Source of the DNA: Streptomyces scopuliridis RB72
GTDB lineage: Bacteria > Actinomycetota > Actinomycetes > Streptomycetales > Streptomycetaceae
NCBI RefSeq assembly: GCF_000718095.1
Contig: NZ_JOEI01000016.1
Location: 124,001-188,000 of the forward strand
Direction of reading: 5' to 3'
Length of the DNA: 64,000 nucleotides
Part shown: piece by piece, positions 41,737-50,806 of the stretch
Layout: every line of letters begins with the position of its first letter
How positions within the stretch are numbered: position 1 is the stretch's first letter
Translations under genes and position numbers: made by a program
Notes under the pieces: model-generated
Databases searched by the model: none
What the model was told of the DNA's origin: nothing
Seen by the model: the letters and a program-made list of their open reading frames with translations, nothing else

Positions 41737-42311
41737 GCCGCCACCTCCGATGGGTTGAGGTACGCGGTGCGGACGTTGACGAGCTGGGCGTGGGCCTCGC
41801 GCAGGGACTCGACCCGCTTCTGCAGGCGGCCGATGACCATCTCCAGCGTGTCCGGGTCGAGGTACTCGATGTAGTGGTCGTCGATGGCCTCAATGGCTAC
41901 GAACGGCAGCCGCTCCGCCGGTTGTCCCGAGAAGGGGCGGGACTCGATCTGCCAGCTGAGGAAGCGGAAGTCCTTCGGGCTGCCGGTGTCGCACAGCGGG
42001 CCGTAGAGGGGCAGCTCGCCGGCTGTGCCGGGGATGTTGCAGTAGATGTCGTGCGGGTGCTCGGGCGTGTTGCTGTCCGCCTCGTGGTCGACCGTGCAGC
42101 CGGGCATGCAGGTCGCGGTCACCTTTTCACCGGTGACGGCGCTGGTAAAGGTGAATGTGCGCCGGACAGCGGACGCTCCCACGGCGGGCTCACTGTCGGA
42201 CAGGGCTGCGGGGACGGACTGGAGTCGGGCGGCCTGGCTGGCGCTCCCGAGAGGCTGGGTGGTGTGGTCCTCGGGACCGCCGTTGTTGGCGGCCGTTGGT
42301 ATTTTCTTCAC
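41733..42311 (-). CDS. DUF6907-like hypothetical protein, first gene of operon
   Basis: A 192-residue protein. TATCMPGCTVDHEAD (two Cys, then DHE) followed by beta-strands (DFRFLSWQIESRP, LPFVAIEAIDDHYIEYL) and a C-terminal helix (MVIGRLQKRVESLREAHAQL) is a pattern I associate with the DUF6907 family found widely in Streptomyces plasmids and integrative elements; I cannot verify the family number. GTG at 42311 follows GGAGG at 42321-42325. Confidence 0.6.
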   Translation of the reverse strand: MKKIPTAANNGGPEDHTTQPLGSASQAARLQSVPAALSDSEPAVGASAVRRTFTFTSAVTGEKVTATCMPGCTVDHEADSNTPEHPHDIYCNIPGTAGELPLYGPLCDTGSPKDFRFLSWQIESRPFSGQPAERLPFVAIEAIDDHYIEYLDPDTLEMVIGRLQKRVESLREAHAQLVNVRTAYLNPSEVAA

Positions 42312-42695
42312 GCTTTGTCTCCTCCATTGCAGGAGTCGGGTTATGGCCTCACCTCCGGTGTTGAACCCACCGGCCGGGCCTCTTGCTTTGGTGATACGCG
42401 CCCTGTCGAACGGGGTCGAGAGCGCTGTCCCGTTCGAGGGGTCCGGGCCCGGAATGGGGTTATTTTGCGGTAACTGGTGCGTACAATGCGCTCTTTCGGC
42501 TGGCGGGGTGACTCCCGGGAGACCTCTCCGCCTGCCCTGGGCGGCCAGGTCGCAGGAGCGACCGGGGCCGAGGGTTCGACATCGGCCATCACCTCGACAC
42601 GCTCGACCTTCAGGGGACGGCGCGCACGGCTTCATCGGCACGGGGTCGAGACCGTTGGCCTTGAAGATGCGGTTGGTCTCCGCCAGGTCCAGGGT
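42312..42695. other. non-coding stretch upstream of the small operon
   Basis: No complete gene seen; AT-richer around 42440-42490 (GGGGTTATTTTGCGG), where the operon promoter may lie. Confidence 0.4.
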
Positions 42696-42821
42696 CTACG
42701 GGGGCGCCGACATCGACACGATGAAGTCCCCACGGGTCGAGATCGTCCGGAGCACGGCGAGCTGTTGGCGGTCCAGCGCCCGGTCAGCGGCGCAGAATTC
42801 GTAGTACTGATAGTCGCTCAC
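42696..42821 (-). pseudogene. truncated 'DYQYYEF' protein fragment
   Basis: A GTG at 42821 opens SDYQYYEFCAADRALDRQQLAVLRTISTRG, the N-terminus of a large Streptomyces protein family that usually begins MSDYQYYEF and continues for several hundred residues. Here it runs into SMSAPP and stops after 41 codons, so only the N-terminal 30 or so residues remain. Confidence 0.55.
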
Positions 42822-42865
42822 GAGGCGTCCACACCTTGTGGCCGGAGGGATGTTGGTGTGGCAGG

Positions 42866-43192
42866 TCACGGCGCCCAGCGGCGGTAGGCCGCGATCCACT
42901 GCGCGCCGTCGGGGGCCGGGACAGGCAGGGGGAGGTCGAGGATGCCGATGGCCTGCTGCCAGGGGCCACGGACGCAGCGTGCCACGATGTGGCTGCCTTC
43001 GGTGAGGTCGATGTCTTCCACCGTGACCTGCACGCCCAGGACGGTGGTGGTGAACGGCACCGCGAGATGCTCCTGCACCATGGTGAACAGCCCGGACAGC
43101 TGTTCCTCGGTGTCGTAGGCATCCACGGTGGCCTCCTCGACGAGGGCGTCGAGTTCCTGCTCGGTCCACGGCTTGCTGGGTTCCACGGACAT
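42866..43192 (-). CDS. small hypothetical protein
   Basis: 108 residues: MSVEPSKPWTEQELDALVEEATVDAYD..., then HLAVPFTTTVLGVQVTVEDIDLTEGSHIVARCVRG and QAIGILDLPLPVPAPDGAQWIAAYRRWAP. This pattern is common in Streptomyces, usually annotated as 'calcium-binding protein' or hypothetical, and often lies next to the DYQYYEF gene, whose fragment is just downstream here. ATG at 43192 is chosen over longer frames that overlap the helicase gene. Confidence 0.7.
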   Translation of the reverse strand: MSVEPSKPWTEQELDALVEEATVDAYDTEEQLSGLFTMVQEHLAVPFTTTVLGVQVTVEDIDLTEGSHIVARCVRGPWQQAIGILDLPLPVPAPDGAQWIAAYRRWAP

Positions 43193-43251
43193 CAGCGTAG
43201 CCAGCCCGGATACATGATGGCGGGGAAGCCCTGTGCGTGGATTGCGGAACC

Positions 43252-45891
43252 TCACCGGGGCGTGGGGTGGGCGGCTTGGTAGGCGTCCCAGATCGCCGCC
43301 CGCAGTTTTCCCCGGGGCGGGACGTCGATGCCCTGGCTCCGGGCCCACGAGCGGACCTGGGCGGTGGTTGGCTCCTGTGGCCCGTCCTCGGCTACGGGGG
43401 CCTCGTGGGGTGTGCCGCGTTCGCTGCCGGGATGCGGTGTCCGATCCGGTTGCGGCTCCGACCGTGGCGGAGTCGCGGTGGTGAATCCTCGGTGGTTGAG
43501 GACCCTGCGGCGTTTGTGGTGCATTCGCTCCAGTAGCGGTACCTCAGAGTCGAGGTAGTCGTGGACCTCGACGTGGCTCTTCTTTGCCTCGGTGTTGCGC
43601 ATGATCCGGCCGACCTGCTGAATCACCCGGCCCTTGAACGAGATGGGGCTGGCCAGGAACAACGTGTCCAACACGGGTGCGTCCAGCCCTTCCCCGGCGA
43701 CCTTGTCGATCGCCAGCAGCACCAAGGGACCGGTACGGGCGCCGGACAGCTCGCCACGGACGCGGTCCCGATCGGCCGTGGGGAGGCCGCCGTGCAGGAG
43801 CAGTGCTTCGATGCCGTGCCCTTTGAGTGCAGACGAGAGTTGGTTGACGTGCTCGATGCGATTGGTGAGGGTCAGGCTGCACCGGCCACGCCGGTAGGCG
43901 TCGGCGATGTCGGCGGCGATCTGCTGGTTGCGCGCCTGGTCGGCGGCGAGTTCGCCGTAGATGGCCTGGATGGAAGCGCCGTCGGTGCCGGGCTCTTCGG
44001 TGGTGAAGTGGCAGCGGTGCACGATGAGGTGTTTGGCGAAGCTGCTCTGGTCTTCGATCTCGTGGCGGATCGGCCCGCACTGCATGGTGATCAGGGCGTC
44101 CATCTGGTCGGCCCGGTACGGGGTGGCGGACAGGCCGATCCACCGTTCGGCTTTGACCTTGCGGATCGCGGCCTCGGCGGCCGGAGCCCCGATGGCGTGG
44201 CACTCGTCGACGATAATCAGGCCGTAGCTGTCCAGCAGCCCTGTGGCGGCCTCACGATGGGCCAAGGACTGCAGCATGATCAGGTCGACCACGCCGCGGC
44301 GGCGGTCTTTGCCCGCGCCGAGCGACCCGACTGTGTGCTCACCGAGGTCGAGGAACGTCTCCAGGCGCTCGCGCCACTGGGCCAGCAGTTCGGCCCGGTT
44401 GACGATGATCGCTGTGGGCTGGGCATGAGCCGCGATCAGGGCACAGGCCATCACGGTTTTACCCGCGCCGGGTTGGGCGACCAGGACTCCGGTGGGGTGG
44501 GCGGTCATCGCTTCGACGGCCCGGGCTTGCACGGCGGTGAGTTCGCCGGTGAACCGGGCACTGATCGGGGCCCGGTCGGGGAAGGCGCTGGTGACTTTCA
44601 AGGTGCCGCCAGCGGCGGCGACCAGGTTGGCGGCTTCGTCGCGAAGCCCCCGGGGCAGGGCGATCCACTTCGGGTCGGTGGCGTCGAAGCAGCAGATCAG
44701 GGGCGGGGTGTTGAAGGTGGAGAACCGCTGGTTCTGGCGTCGGTAGAACTCGGGGTTGTGGAAGGACGAGGCGTGCTTGAGTGCCGCGATCAGTTGTGGT
44801 GGCAGTCCGGTGGTGGAGATGCGGAGCATCGCTCCTGCCTTGGCCCTGACCGTCTTGGGGGCCTTGCCCAGCGCGCTGCGGCGCGGCCGGGCCGGCAGCA
44901 CCGGCGTGGTCGGGCTGGGGCCGGCCTGTAGCGGGCCCAACGTTTCCACCAACTCCTGTACCTGCCCGGGCGTCAGGCGTTCGGTGTGCGACAGGTAAGC
45001 GAACTGGTCCTCGTACGGCGTCCAGGTGGCAGGGTCGCAGAAGAGCGTGGTGCCCGCGGTGCGGGAGACCCCGTGCAGCGGTAGCGCGATCAGATTCCCG
45101 AACCGTGCCCCGCCCTTGGAGTGTGTGGGAAGGAAGTCCTGGGCGGGGAAGAGCCGGTCGTAACTGGCCAGGGACATCCCGTCGCGAGCGTCGATCGCGC
45201 GCCGTAACAAGGCCATGCCCAGCGCGCGGGCCAGGCCGGCCGGTACCGCCGCGGTGAAGAAGATCCACACGTGTGCGCCGGACCCGGAGCGGGAGACCTC
45301 CGCCAAGGCGGGGACCCCGGCTTCCGCGCAGGCTGCCACATAGGCGGCGGCGTCGCTTTGCCAGTCCTTGTCGTCGAAGTCGCACGCCAGCAACTGGGTC
45401 GTGTCGTCGGGGAACATCGGGTACAGGCCCACATGCAGCTCCCGCTGTCCCGGCTCAGGCCGACTCAGGTGCCGGAAGATCACTTGGTCGGTGAGCGGGA
45501 AGAACACTCGCTCAGCTTCCGACTTGGCCTTGTCCCAGGGGTTCTCCTCGGCCGGGCTCCATCCGGTCCGGCCGTTCTTCGCACTCACCCACCGGTTCGC
45601 GTACACATCCGCACGGCCGACAAACAGTGCGCGAAACAGGGCGACCTTGGCCTGCGGGGCGGAGACCGCGTCCGCATAGGGCAGGCCGCTGCCGCAAGGC
45701 ATTCCGGGCAACGTGGGCGGCATCGGCCTTTCCACCGGCTCAGGCCGCTCGGGCACGGTGTCGGGTGTCGACATTCCGAGGCGTTCCCGGAGCCGCCGAT
45801 TCTCCTCCGTCAGCTCGGCGATCTGCTCGAGCGCGACATCGAGCCGGATCCGCAACTCGGCGGGGTCGTCCCACCCGTCCCAGTCATCCAC
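43252..45891 (-). CDS. TOTE-type primase-helicase with Lsr2-like C-terminal tail
   Basis: An 879-residue protein. Residues 12-40 are a coiled coil; 80-310 match the TOTE conflict-system archaeo-eukaryotic primase domain, with metal pair DFDDKDW (171-177) and RSGSGAHVW (201-209). Residues 440-800 are an SF2 helicase: Walker A QPGAGKT (473-479), DECH (562-565), SAT (588-590), motif VI QQVGRIMR (758-765). The last 35 residues (AQVRSWARSQGIDVPPRGKLRAAIWDAYQAAH) resemble the AT-hook DNA-binding domain of Lsr2. An in-frame TTA (45205-45207, codon 229) implies bldA dependence. GTG start at 45891. Probable anti-mobile-element or repair function. Confidence 0.82.
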   Translation of the reverse strand: MDDWDGWDDPAELRIRLDVALEQIAELTEENRRLRERLGMSTPDTVPERPEPVERPMPPTLPGMPCGSGLPYADAVSAPQAKVALFRALFVGRADVYANRWVSAKNGRTGWSPAEENPWDKAKSEAERVFFPLTDQVIFRHLSRPEPGQRELHVGLYPMFPDDTTQLLACDFDDKDWQSDAAAYVAACAEAGVPALAEVSRSGSGAHVWIFFTAAVPAGLARALGMALLRRAIDARDGMSLASYDRLFPAQDFLPTHSKGGARFGNLIALPLHGVSRTAGTTLFCDPATWTPYEDQFAYLSHTERLTPGQVQELVETLGPLQAGPSPTTPVLPARPRRSALGKAPKTVRAKAGAMLRISTTGLPPQLIAALKHASSFHNPEFYRRQNQRFSTFNTPPLICCFDATDPKWIALPRGLRDEAANLVAAAGGTLKVTSAFPDRAPISARFTGELTAVQARAVEAMTAHPTGVLVAQPGAGKTVMACALIAAHAQPTAIIVNRAELLAQWRERLETFLDLGEHTVGSLGAGKDRRRGVVDLIMLQSLAHREAATGLLDSYGLIIVDECHAIGAPAAEAAIRKVKAERWIGLSATPYRADQMDALITMQCGPIRHEIEDQSSFAKHLIVHRCHFTTEEPGTDGASIQAIYGELAADQARNQQIAADIADAYRRGRCSLTLTNRIEHVNQLSSALKGHGIEALLLHGGLPTADRDRVRGELSGARTGPLVLLAIDKVAGEGLDAPVLDTLFLASPISFKGRVIQQVGRIMRNTEAKKSHVEVHDYLDSEVPLLERMHHKRRRVLNHRGFTTATPPRSEPQPDRTPHPGSERGTPHEAPVAEDGPQEPTTAQVRSWARSQGIDVPPRGKLRAAIWDAYQAAHPTPR

Positions 45892-46250
45892 GGGTCAATG
45901 ATTCAAAAATCTTGACCGGACCGCAGCCGATCAGGACATTTCCGTCCTCGTGTCCCTCGCCCTCCTGGTCCGGGTGGGCACTGGAGGCATCGACCGATGA
46001 GGGCTGCACCAGGTGGGCACCAGCGGGCACGATCCACGGGCGCGAGCGTGCCGTGCTGGGTGCGGAACGTCTCGCGCTGCAAGCCCCGCTCGCAGTCCTC
46101 GACTTCGAACCGAGCCTGTTCTGTCTCTCCGCAGGACCTGCGACCAGTGAGGTGCGCCGATCGACAGGTCCATCTCGAACGGCAGGTGGGACGCGACCTA
46201 CCGCTTCCCGAATTATCTGCCTGGGGGAGGCGACGGGGCACAATAGGGTG
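45892..46250. other. divergent intergenic region
   Basis: 359 bp between the TOTE helicase and the 46251 gene. CACAAT (46240-46245) only 5 bases before the ATG at 46251 would suit a leaderless transcript. No coding sequence recognised. Confidence 0.4.
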
Positions 46251-46967
46251 ATGCAGGACGATGAACTCCTCGGCCGGGTACGGGAGATGCGCGCGCGTGG
46301 CAGCGGTCCGAAGCAGATCGCCAAGGTGCTGGGGTTGCGCCCGGCGCAGGCCACCGCGCTGGTTCGGCGGGTTGCGGAGGCCCAGCAGGCAGGCATCGAG
46401 CCTGCCGAGCGTGCGGTGGTGGCCTGCTTCGTCAACGCGGGCTGGAGCGTGGGGCTCGGCATGGACGCTGCTCCCGATTGGGCGGCGTCCGATCCCCTCC
46501 ACGACCGGGAGGATCTTGGTACGGGCGGGTTCGCACAGGTACTGCTGGCTCGGCAGGAGCGCGCCAGCCGGGTGACGGTGTGCGGGATCCTGGTGGATGT
46601 GTACTGCCTGGGCGTCAAGAACGTCACTGGCCCGGAGGTGATGGGGGCCGGATCGCTTCAGGCGTACGCCCGCTCCTACTACTCCGCCTTCGACCACCCG
46701 CCGCTGAGCATCGGCGTGGAGCAGGCCCAGGCGATCGTCCACGGCGCGATCGCCTACGCGCGCGCCCTGGGCTTCGAGCCCGCCACAGGATTCGATGCGG
46801 CCGCCGGGCACCTGGGCCCCGCGCCGGCCGACCTGCCCGAGATCCGCTACGGCCAGGACGGCAAACCGCTCTACATCTCCGGCCCCCACGACGACCCCCG
46901 CGCCATCGTGCGGCAGCTTGAGCGGACCTGCGGCGCGGACAACTACCACTACATCGCCCACCTGTAG
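46251..46967 (+). CDS. hypothetical protein with N-terminal helix-turn-helix-like segment
   Basis: A 238-residue protein. Residues 5-40 (ELLGRVREMRARGSGPKQIAKVLGLRPAQATALVRRVA) look like a homeodomain-like/resolvase-type HTH. The rest (ERAVVACFVNAGWSVGLGM, FAQVLLARQERASRVTVCGILVDVYCLGVKNV, YYSAFDHPPLSIGVEQAQAIVHGAIAYARALGF) is a conserved uncharacterised alpha/beta domain ending YHYIAHL. 26 bp upstream of, and probably cotranscribed with, the XPB/Ssl2-like gene; divergent from the TOTE helicase. Function unknown. Confidence 0.7.
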   Translation: MQDDELLGRVREMRARGSGPKQIAKVLGLRPAQATALVRRVAEAQQAGIEPAERAVVACFVNAGWSVGLGMDAAPDWAASDPLHDREDLGTGGFAQVLLARQERASRVTVCGILVDVYCLGVKNVTGPEVMGAGSLQAYARSYYSAFDHPPLSIGVEQAQAIVHGAIAYARALGFEPATGFDAAAGHLGPAPADLPEIRYGQDGKPLYISGPHDDPRAIVRQLERTCGADNYHYIAHL

Positions 46968-46992
46968 CACAGGTATTGAAGAGGCATCAGCT

Positions 46993-48361
46993 GTGACAAC
47001 CGAGCAGGCGCCGCGCAGCACAGTGCGGTGCACCGAGCAGGAGGCGCAGGCCAACCTGCTCGCCCGTACTGCAGCTGTGCGCGGCCGGAAAGCTGCGGTG
47101 CAGCCAGACGACACACCGCCCGAGTGCGGCCGCGGTGGCGGCTGTCGCCGAGATCCTGCAGGACGGCGACTTCTACCCCGCCGATCCCATCGCCGCCTTC
47201 GCCTGGCCACTGCTGCTCCAGGCCGGAGCCCTCGCCGAACTCGCCTCAGGGAAACTGGCGTTGACCACTCGCGGGCGGGCCGCCCTGACCGAGCCGCCCC
47301 ATGACGCCCTGAGGCTCCTGTGGCAGCGGTGGCTGAACCGCGCCGTGCTGGACGAGTTCTCCCGTATCGAGGAGATCAAGGGCCAACGCGCGGCGGCGGT
47401 GCTGTCCGCCGCAGGGCCCCGCCGCAAGACGGTCGGCGAGGCCCTCGCCGCCTGCGCACCGGGGCAGTGGACCCAGGTGGACGACCTGTTCGCGGCCATG
47501 CGTAAGAGCGGGCTCAACTTCACCATCGCGCGCAGCGACCGCGCCCTGTGGAAGCTGTACCTGCAAGACCCGCAGTACGGCAGCCTCGGCTACGACGGAT
47601 TCCACGACTGGCCCCTGCTCCAGGGCCGCTACACACTCGCCGTCCTGTTCGAGTACGCCGCCACCCTCGGCCTCATCGACATCGAGTACGTTCCGCCCGT
47701 CGGCGCCCGCGAGGACTATTGCGACAACTGGGGCGGCGACGACCTCGACCAACTCTCCCGCTATGATGGTCTGCTAGCCCTGCGCCTGAACCCACTCGGC
47801 GCGTACGCCACCGGCCGCGCCTCCGCCTACATTCCCGCGTCGGCCCCCGTCGACACAGACTGCCGCAGCGTCAGGGTCCTGCCGAATTTCGACATCGTCG
47901 CCCTCGACGGACTGCGTCCTGCCGACGCTCTGCTCCTTGACGCCTTCGCCGACAAGACCTCCGACCGGGTGTGGACCCTGAGCGCCGCCTCCCTCCTGAG
48001 AGCCCTGGACGCCAAGCGCACCGTGAAGGAGCTCCGGTGTCACCTTGCCCAAGCGTCCTTGCAGCCGCTGCCGCAAACCGTCACCACCCTGCTGGACGAC
48101 ACCGAACGCCGCCTCGGCAAGGTCCGCGACACCGGCCCGGTCCACCTCATCGAGTGCGCCGACGAAGCCCTGGCTACGCTCCTTGCGGGCGACCGCCGTC
48201 TGCGCGCCCTCTGCGCCCGCCTCGGTGAGCGGCAGCTGGCCGTCCCCGCCGAGAAGCTCCCCGCGTTCCGCAAAGCCCTGCTCGCCCAGGGCTACCCACT
48301 GGCCTGCACCCCCCCGGACGGATCCGCTCAGGCTCAAGGCAAGGGGAGCGCCCGTATCTGA
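46993..48361 (+). pseudogene. XPB/Ssl2-N-domain helicase-associated protein, frameshifted near codon 24
   Basis: GTG at 46993 (after GAGG) opens MTTEQAPRSTVRCTEQEAQANLLA; the family sequence then continues one base out of frame as VLQLCAAGKLRCSQTTHRPSAAAVAAVAEILQDGDFYP and runs to 48361. Removing one C from the CCC at 47063-47065 restores a single open frame. The C-terminal part (LPNFDIVALDGLRPADALLLDAFADKTSDRVW... and HLIECADEALATLLAGDRRLRALC) is typical of 'helicase-associated' proteins with an XPB/Ssl2-like N-terminal domain. Either a disrupted gene (a 408-residue product from GTG 47135 is possible) or a sequencing error. Confidence 0.7.
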
Positions 48362-48462
48362 TCGGGGTGCGGCGGACGCCAAGGCCAGACCCGGTGCGAC
48401 AGCTTTGGAACCTCACAGACCGTTCCTGGGTCGTGGAATTCTGCGCGTTGGTGCTGCCGGGG

Positions 48463-48885
48463 TCAGGTGCTGGTTGCCCCGAAGGTCTCGAGCGTGCAGC
48501 GTACTGCTCCGCTGCGCTCGATCCTGGCGTCGCTGGTGATCAGCGGAACACCGAAGCTCTCGGCGAGGGCCACGTAATGCGCGTCGTATACGGAGAGGTT
48601 GTTCGACAGCTCGCGTACGCGCTGCCACAGGACCAGCGTGGGGTGCAGGTCGAGAGCGAGGGCCTGGTAATCGGTGATCGCCTTCAGCGCCTCCTTTTCC
48701 GTGATCTTCGGCTTCTCCCCTCGCCGGCCGCGGGCCAGCCCGAAGACGGCCGAGGTGATCTCGTAGTCCAGCAGGCCCGGCGCTGCGAGAGTGTCGGCTC
48801 GGCCCACCCGCTCACGGATCGCGGTTCCGGTCTTGCCGTGGTCGAGGAGGACGTGCACAAGGCTGGAACAGTCGATGACGATCAA
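48463..48885 (-). CDS. vapC: VapC-type PIN-domain toxin
   Basis: A 140-residue PIN ribonuclease. Conserved acidic residues: Asp5 in MIVIDCSSLV, Glu in LLDYEITSAVFG, and Asp/His in NLSVYDAHYVALAESFGVPLITSDARI (the second and third acidic groups). PIN toxins cut tRNA or rRNA. Its ATG overlaps the antitoxin stop by 4 bases. In an island without integration genes a toxin-antitoxin pair would stabilise the island. Confidence 0.88.
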   Translation of the reverse strand: MIVIDCSSLVHVLLDHGKTGTAIRERVGRADTLAAPGLLDYEITSAVFGLARGRRGEKPKITEKEALKAITDYQALALDLHPTLVLWQRVRELSNNLSVYDAHYVALAESFGVPLITSDARIERSGAVRCTLETFGATST

Positions 48886-49112
48886 CGTCGGTCCCGCCCG
48901 TCCTCGACGGCGTCGAGGATGTCGGTCGTACTGAGCTCGGTGCGGGTTTCACGCTCCAGGCGTGCGGCCATCTCCGCGAGGGTGGGCTTAGCGGCTTCCC
49001 GGGCGAGCAGGTCCAGGGCGTACGCCTGGAGTGACTTGCCAGCCTGTGCGGCGCGGACTTTCAGGGCGTTGACTGTGTCGTCCGGGACATCCCGAATGGT
49101 GATCGCGGTCAT
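48882..49112 (-). CDS. vapB: VapB/FitA-type antitoxin
   Basis: 76 residues with an N-terminal ribbon-helix-helix (MTAITIRDVPDDTVNALKVRAAQAGKSLQAYALDLLAREA) of the FitA class and a C-terminal toxin-binding tail (ETRTELSTTDILDAVEDGRDRR). First gene of the pair; ATG at 49112. Confidence 0.88.
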   Translation of the reverse strand: MTAITIRDVPDDTVNALKVRAAQAGKSLQAYALDLLAREAAKPTLAEMAARLERETRTELSTTDILDAVEDGRDRR

Positions 49113-49123
49113 GCCTTTAGTTT

Positions 49124-49157
49124 AGCAGCGATGCAGGCGATATGCAGTCATTGCAGG
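49124..49157 (-). promoter_or_regulatory. possible VapBC operator
   Basis: TGCAG/GCAGC elements recur at 49124, 49132, 49143 and 49152, roughly one helix turn apart, just upstream of the antitoxin ATG. This is consistent with binding by a ribbon-helix-helix antitoxin; inference only. Confidence 0.35.
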
Positions 49158-49267
49158 TCGATAGGCGAGGAAGGGGCAGCGAATTTCTGCGATTGCCGGA
49201 TGTGGATCATCTCTATGTGTCACCATGCGAGCGCGCTATGAAGCCGCACCACCCTTTGAGGAGCACG

Positions 49268-50806
49268 ATGCCCGCGCCCACTCCCGAGCAGAGCGCGGCC
49301 GTCGATGCCTTCCGGCGCGGGGATCACCTCGTCCTGCAGGCCGGCGCCGGAACCGGGAAGACGACGACGCTGGCGATGCTCGCGGCCGGCACGGCCAAAT
49401 CCGGCCGGTACATCGCGTTCAACAAGTCGATCGCGAACGACGCGGCCCACAAGTTCCCCAGCAATGTGCGGTGCAAGACCGCGCACTCGCTGGCCTTCGG
49501 CGCCGTGGGCCACAGGTATGGGTCCCGGATGAACGCGCCCCGGGTGCCTGGCTGGAAGACCGGTGCATCCCTGGGCATCGCCATCAACATGCGCATCCGC
49601 ATCGGCGAGCGGAACGTCACCAACAAGGCGCTCTCCTATACCGTGCTGCGGACCGTCACCCGCTTCTGCCAGTCCGCGGACCGCACTATCCAGCGCCACC
49701 ACGTCCCGCGCCTGCGCGGCATTGAAGCCGAAGACCTGCACGCCCAACTCGTCGACGTCGTGCTGCCGTACGCCAACCGGGCCTGGGAAGACGTCCAAAA
49801 CCCCCAGGAAGGCGTCGTCCGCTTCGACCACGACCACTACCTGAAGATCTGGGCCCTGACCGAGCCCAGGATCGAAGCGGACTTCCTGCTGCTCGACGAG
49901 GCCCAGGACACTAACCCTGTCGTCGAGGAGATCTTCAACTCCCAGCGTAGTCACACCCAGCTGGTGATGGTCGGCGACTCGGCCCAGGCGATCTACGGCT
50001 GGCGCGGAGCCCGGGACGTGATGAGCGGCTTCGACGGCACCCAGCTGGCTCTGTCCCAGTCCTTCCGTTTCGGCTCCGCGCTCGCCGAGGAGGCCAACCG
50101 GTGGCTGCATATCGTCGACTCCCCGATCCGGCTGACCGGCACCCCGGCGATCAGCACCCGCCTCGAACGCGTCCGGGAACCGGACGCGATCCTGTGCCGG
50201 TCCAACGTCGGCGCGATGGTCGAAGTCATGCGCCTGCTGGAGGAAGGTCGCCGCGTCGCCCTCGTCGGCGGGGGCGAGGCCCTGCGGGCCCTCGCCCGAG
50301 CCGCCCGCGACCTCAAGGCCGGCAAGCGCAGCACCCACCCCGAGCTGATCCTCTTCGATTCCTGGGGCGAGCTCCAGGAATACGCCGAATACGATCCGTC
50401 GGGCCGTGACCTGCTGCCGCTGGTCGATCTTGTCGACGAACACGGCGTCGACGTCATCCTCGACGCGGTGGACAGACTCTCGGTCGAACAGGGCGCTGAG
50501 ATCGTGGTCTCCACCGCACACAAGGCCAAGGGCCGCGAATGGGCCTCCGTCCGCATCGGCGAGGATTTCACCGAGCCGATGAACCAAGAGGAGACGGACG
50601 AGAACGGTGCCCCCTTGCCCGGCGACATCGACGATGCCGAAGCCCGGCTCGCCTACGTCGCCGTCACACGAGCCCGCCACAGACTCGACATCGGCGGCCT
50701 GGGCTGGATCAACCAGCACCCCGACGGCAACCCCGGCGGAACGCATCCGCGCCAGGACCGCGAACCTCCCTCTCCCTGGGACACGTTGGGGCCCTCTTCG
50801 AACTGA
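49268..50806 (+). CDS. UvrD/Rep-like SF1 helicase, small form
   Basis: A 512-residue SF1A helicase. Motifs: QSAAVDAF (Q motif), AGAGTGKT (25-32), LLDEAQDTNP (II), GDSAQAIYGWRGA (III), SQSFRFG (IV), STAHKAKGREW (V) and AYVAVTRAR (VI). It lacks the long 2B domain of UvrD (about 700 residues), like many short helicases on mobile elements and in defence loci. ATG at 49268 is preceded by GAGGAG with 5-6 base spacing; longer frames start before that site. Last gene of island 1. Confidence 0.87.
   Translation: MPAPTPEQSAAVDAFRRGDHLVLQAGAGTGKTTTLAMLAAGTAKSGRYIAFNKSIANDAAHKFPSNVRCKTAHSLAFGAVGHRYGSRMNAPRVPGWKTGASLGIAINMRIRIGERNVTNKALSYTVLRTVTRFCQSADRTIQRHHVPRLRGIEAEDLHAQLVDVVLPYANRAWEDVQNPQEGVVRFDHDHYLKIWALTEPRIEADFLLLDEAQDTNPVVEEIFNSQRSHTQLVMVGDSAQAIYGWRGARDVMSGFDGTQLALSQSFRFGSALAEEANRWLHIVDSPIRLTGTPAISTRLERVREPDAILCRSNVGAMVEVMRLLEEGRRVALVGGGEALRALARAARDLKAGKRSTHPELILFDSWGELQEYAEYDPSGRDLLPLVDLVDEHGVDVILDAVDRLSVEQGAEIVVSTAHKAKGREWASVRIGEDFTEPMNQEETDENGAPLPGDIDDAEARLAYVAVTRARHRLDIGGLGWINQHPDGNPGGTHPRQDREPPSPWDTLGPSSN

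Noticed and set aside
46997..47134. Programmed frameshifting in the XPB/Ssl2-like gene
   Set aside because: The sequence at 47063-47065 is a plain CCC run without a slippery heptamer or downstream pseudoknot that I can see; an indel is simpler.
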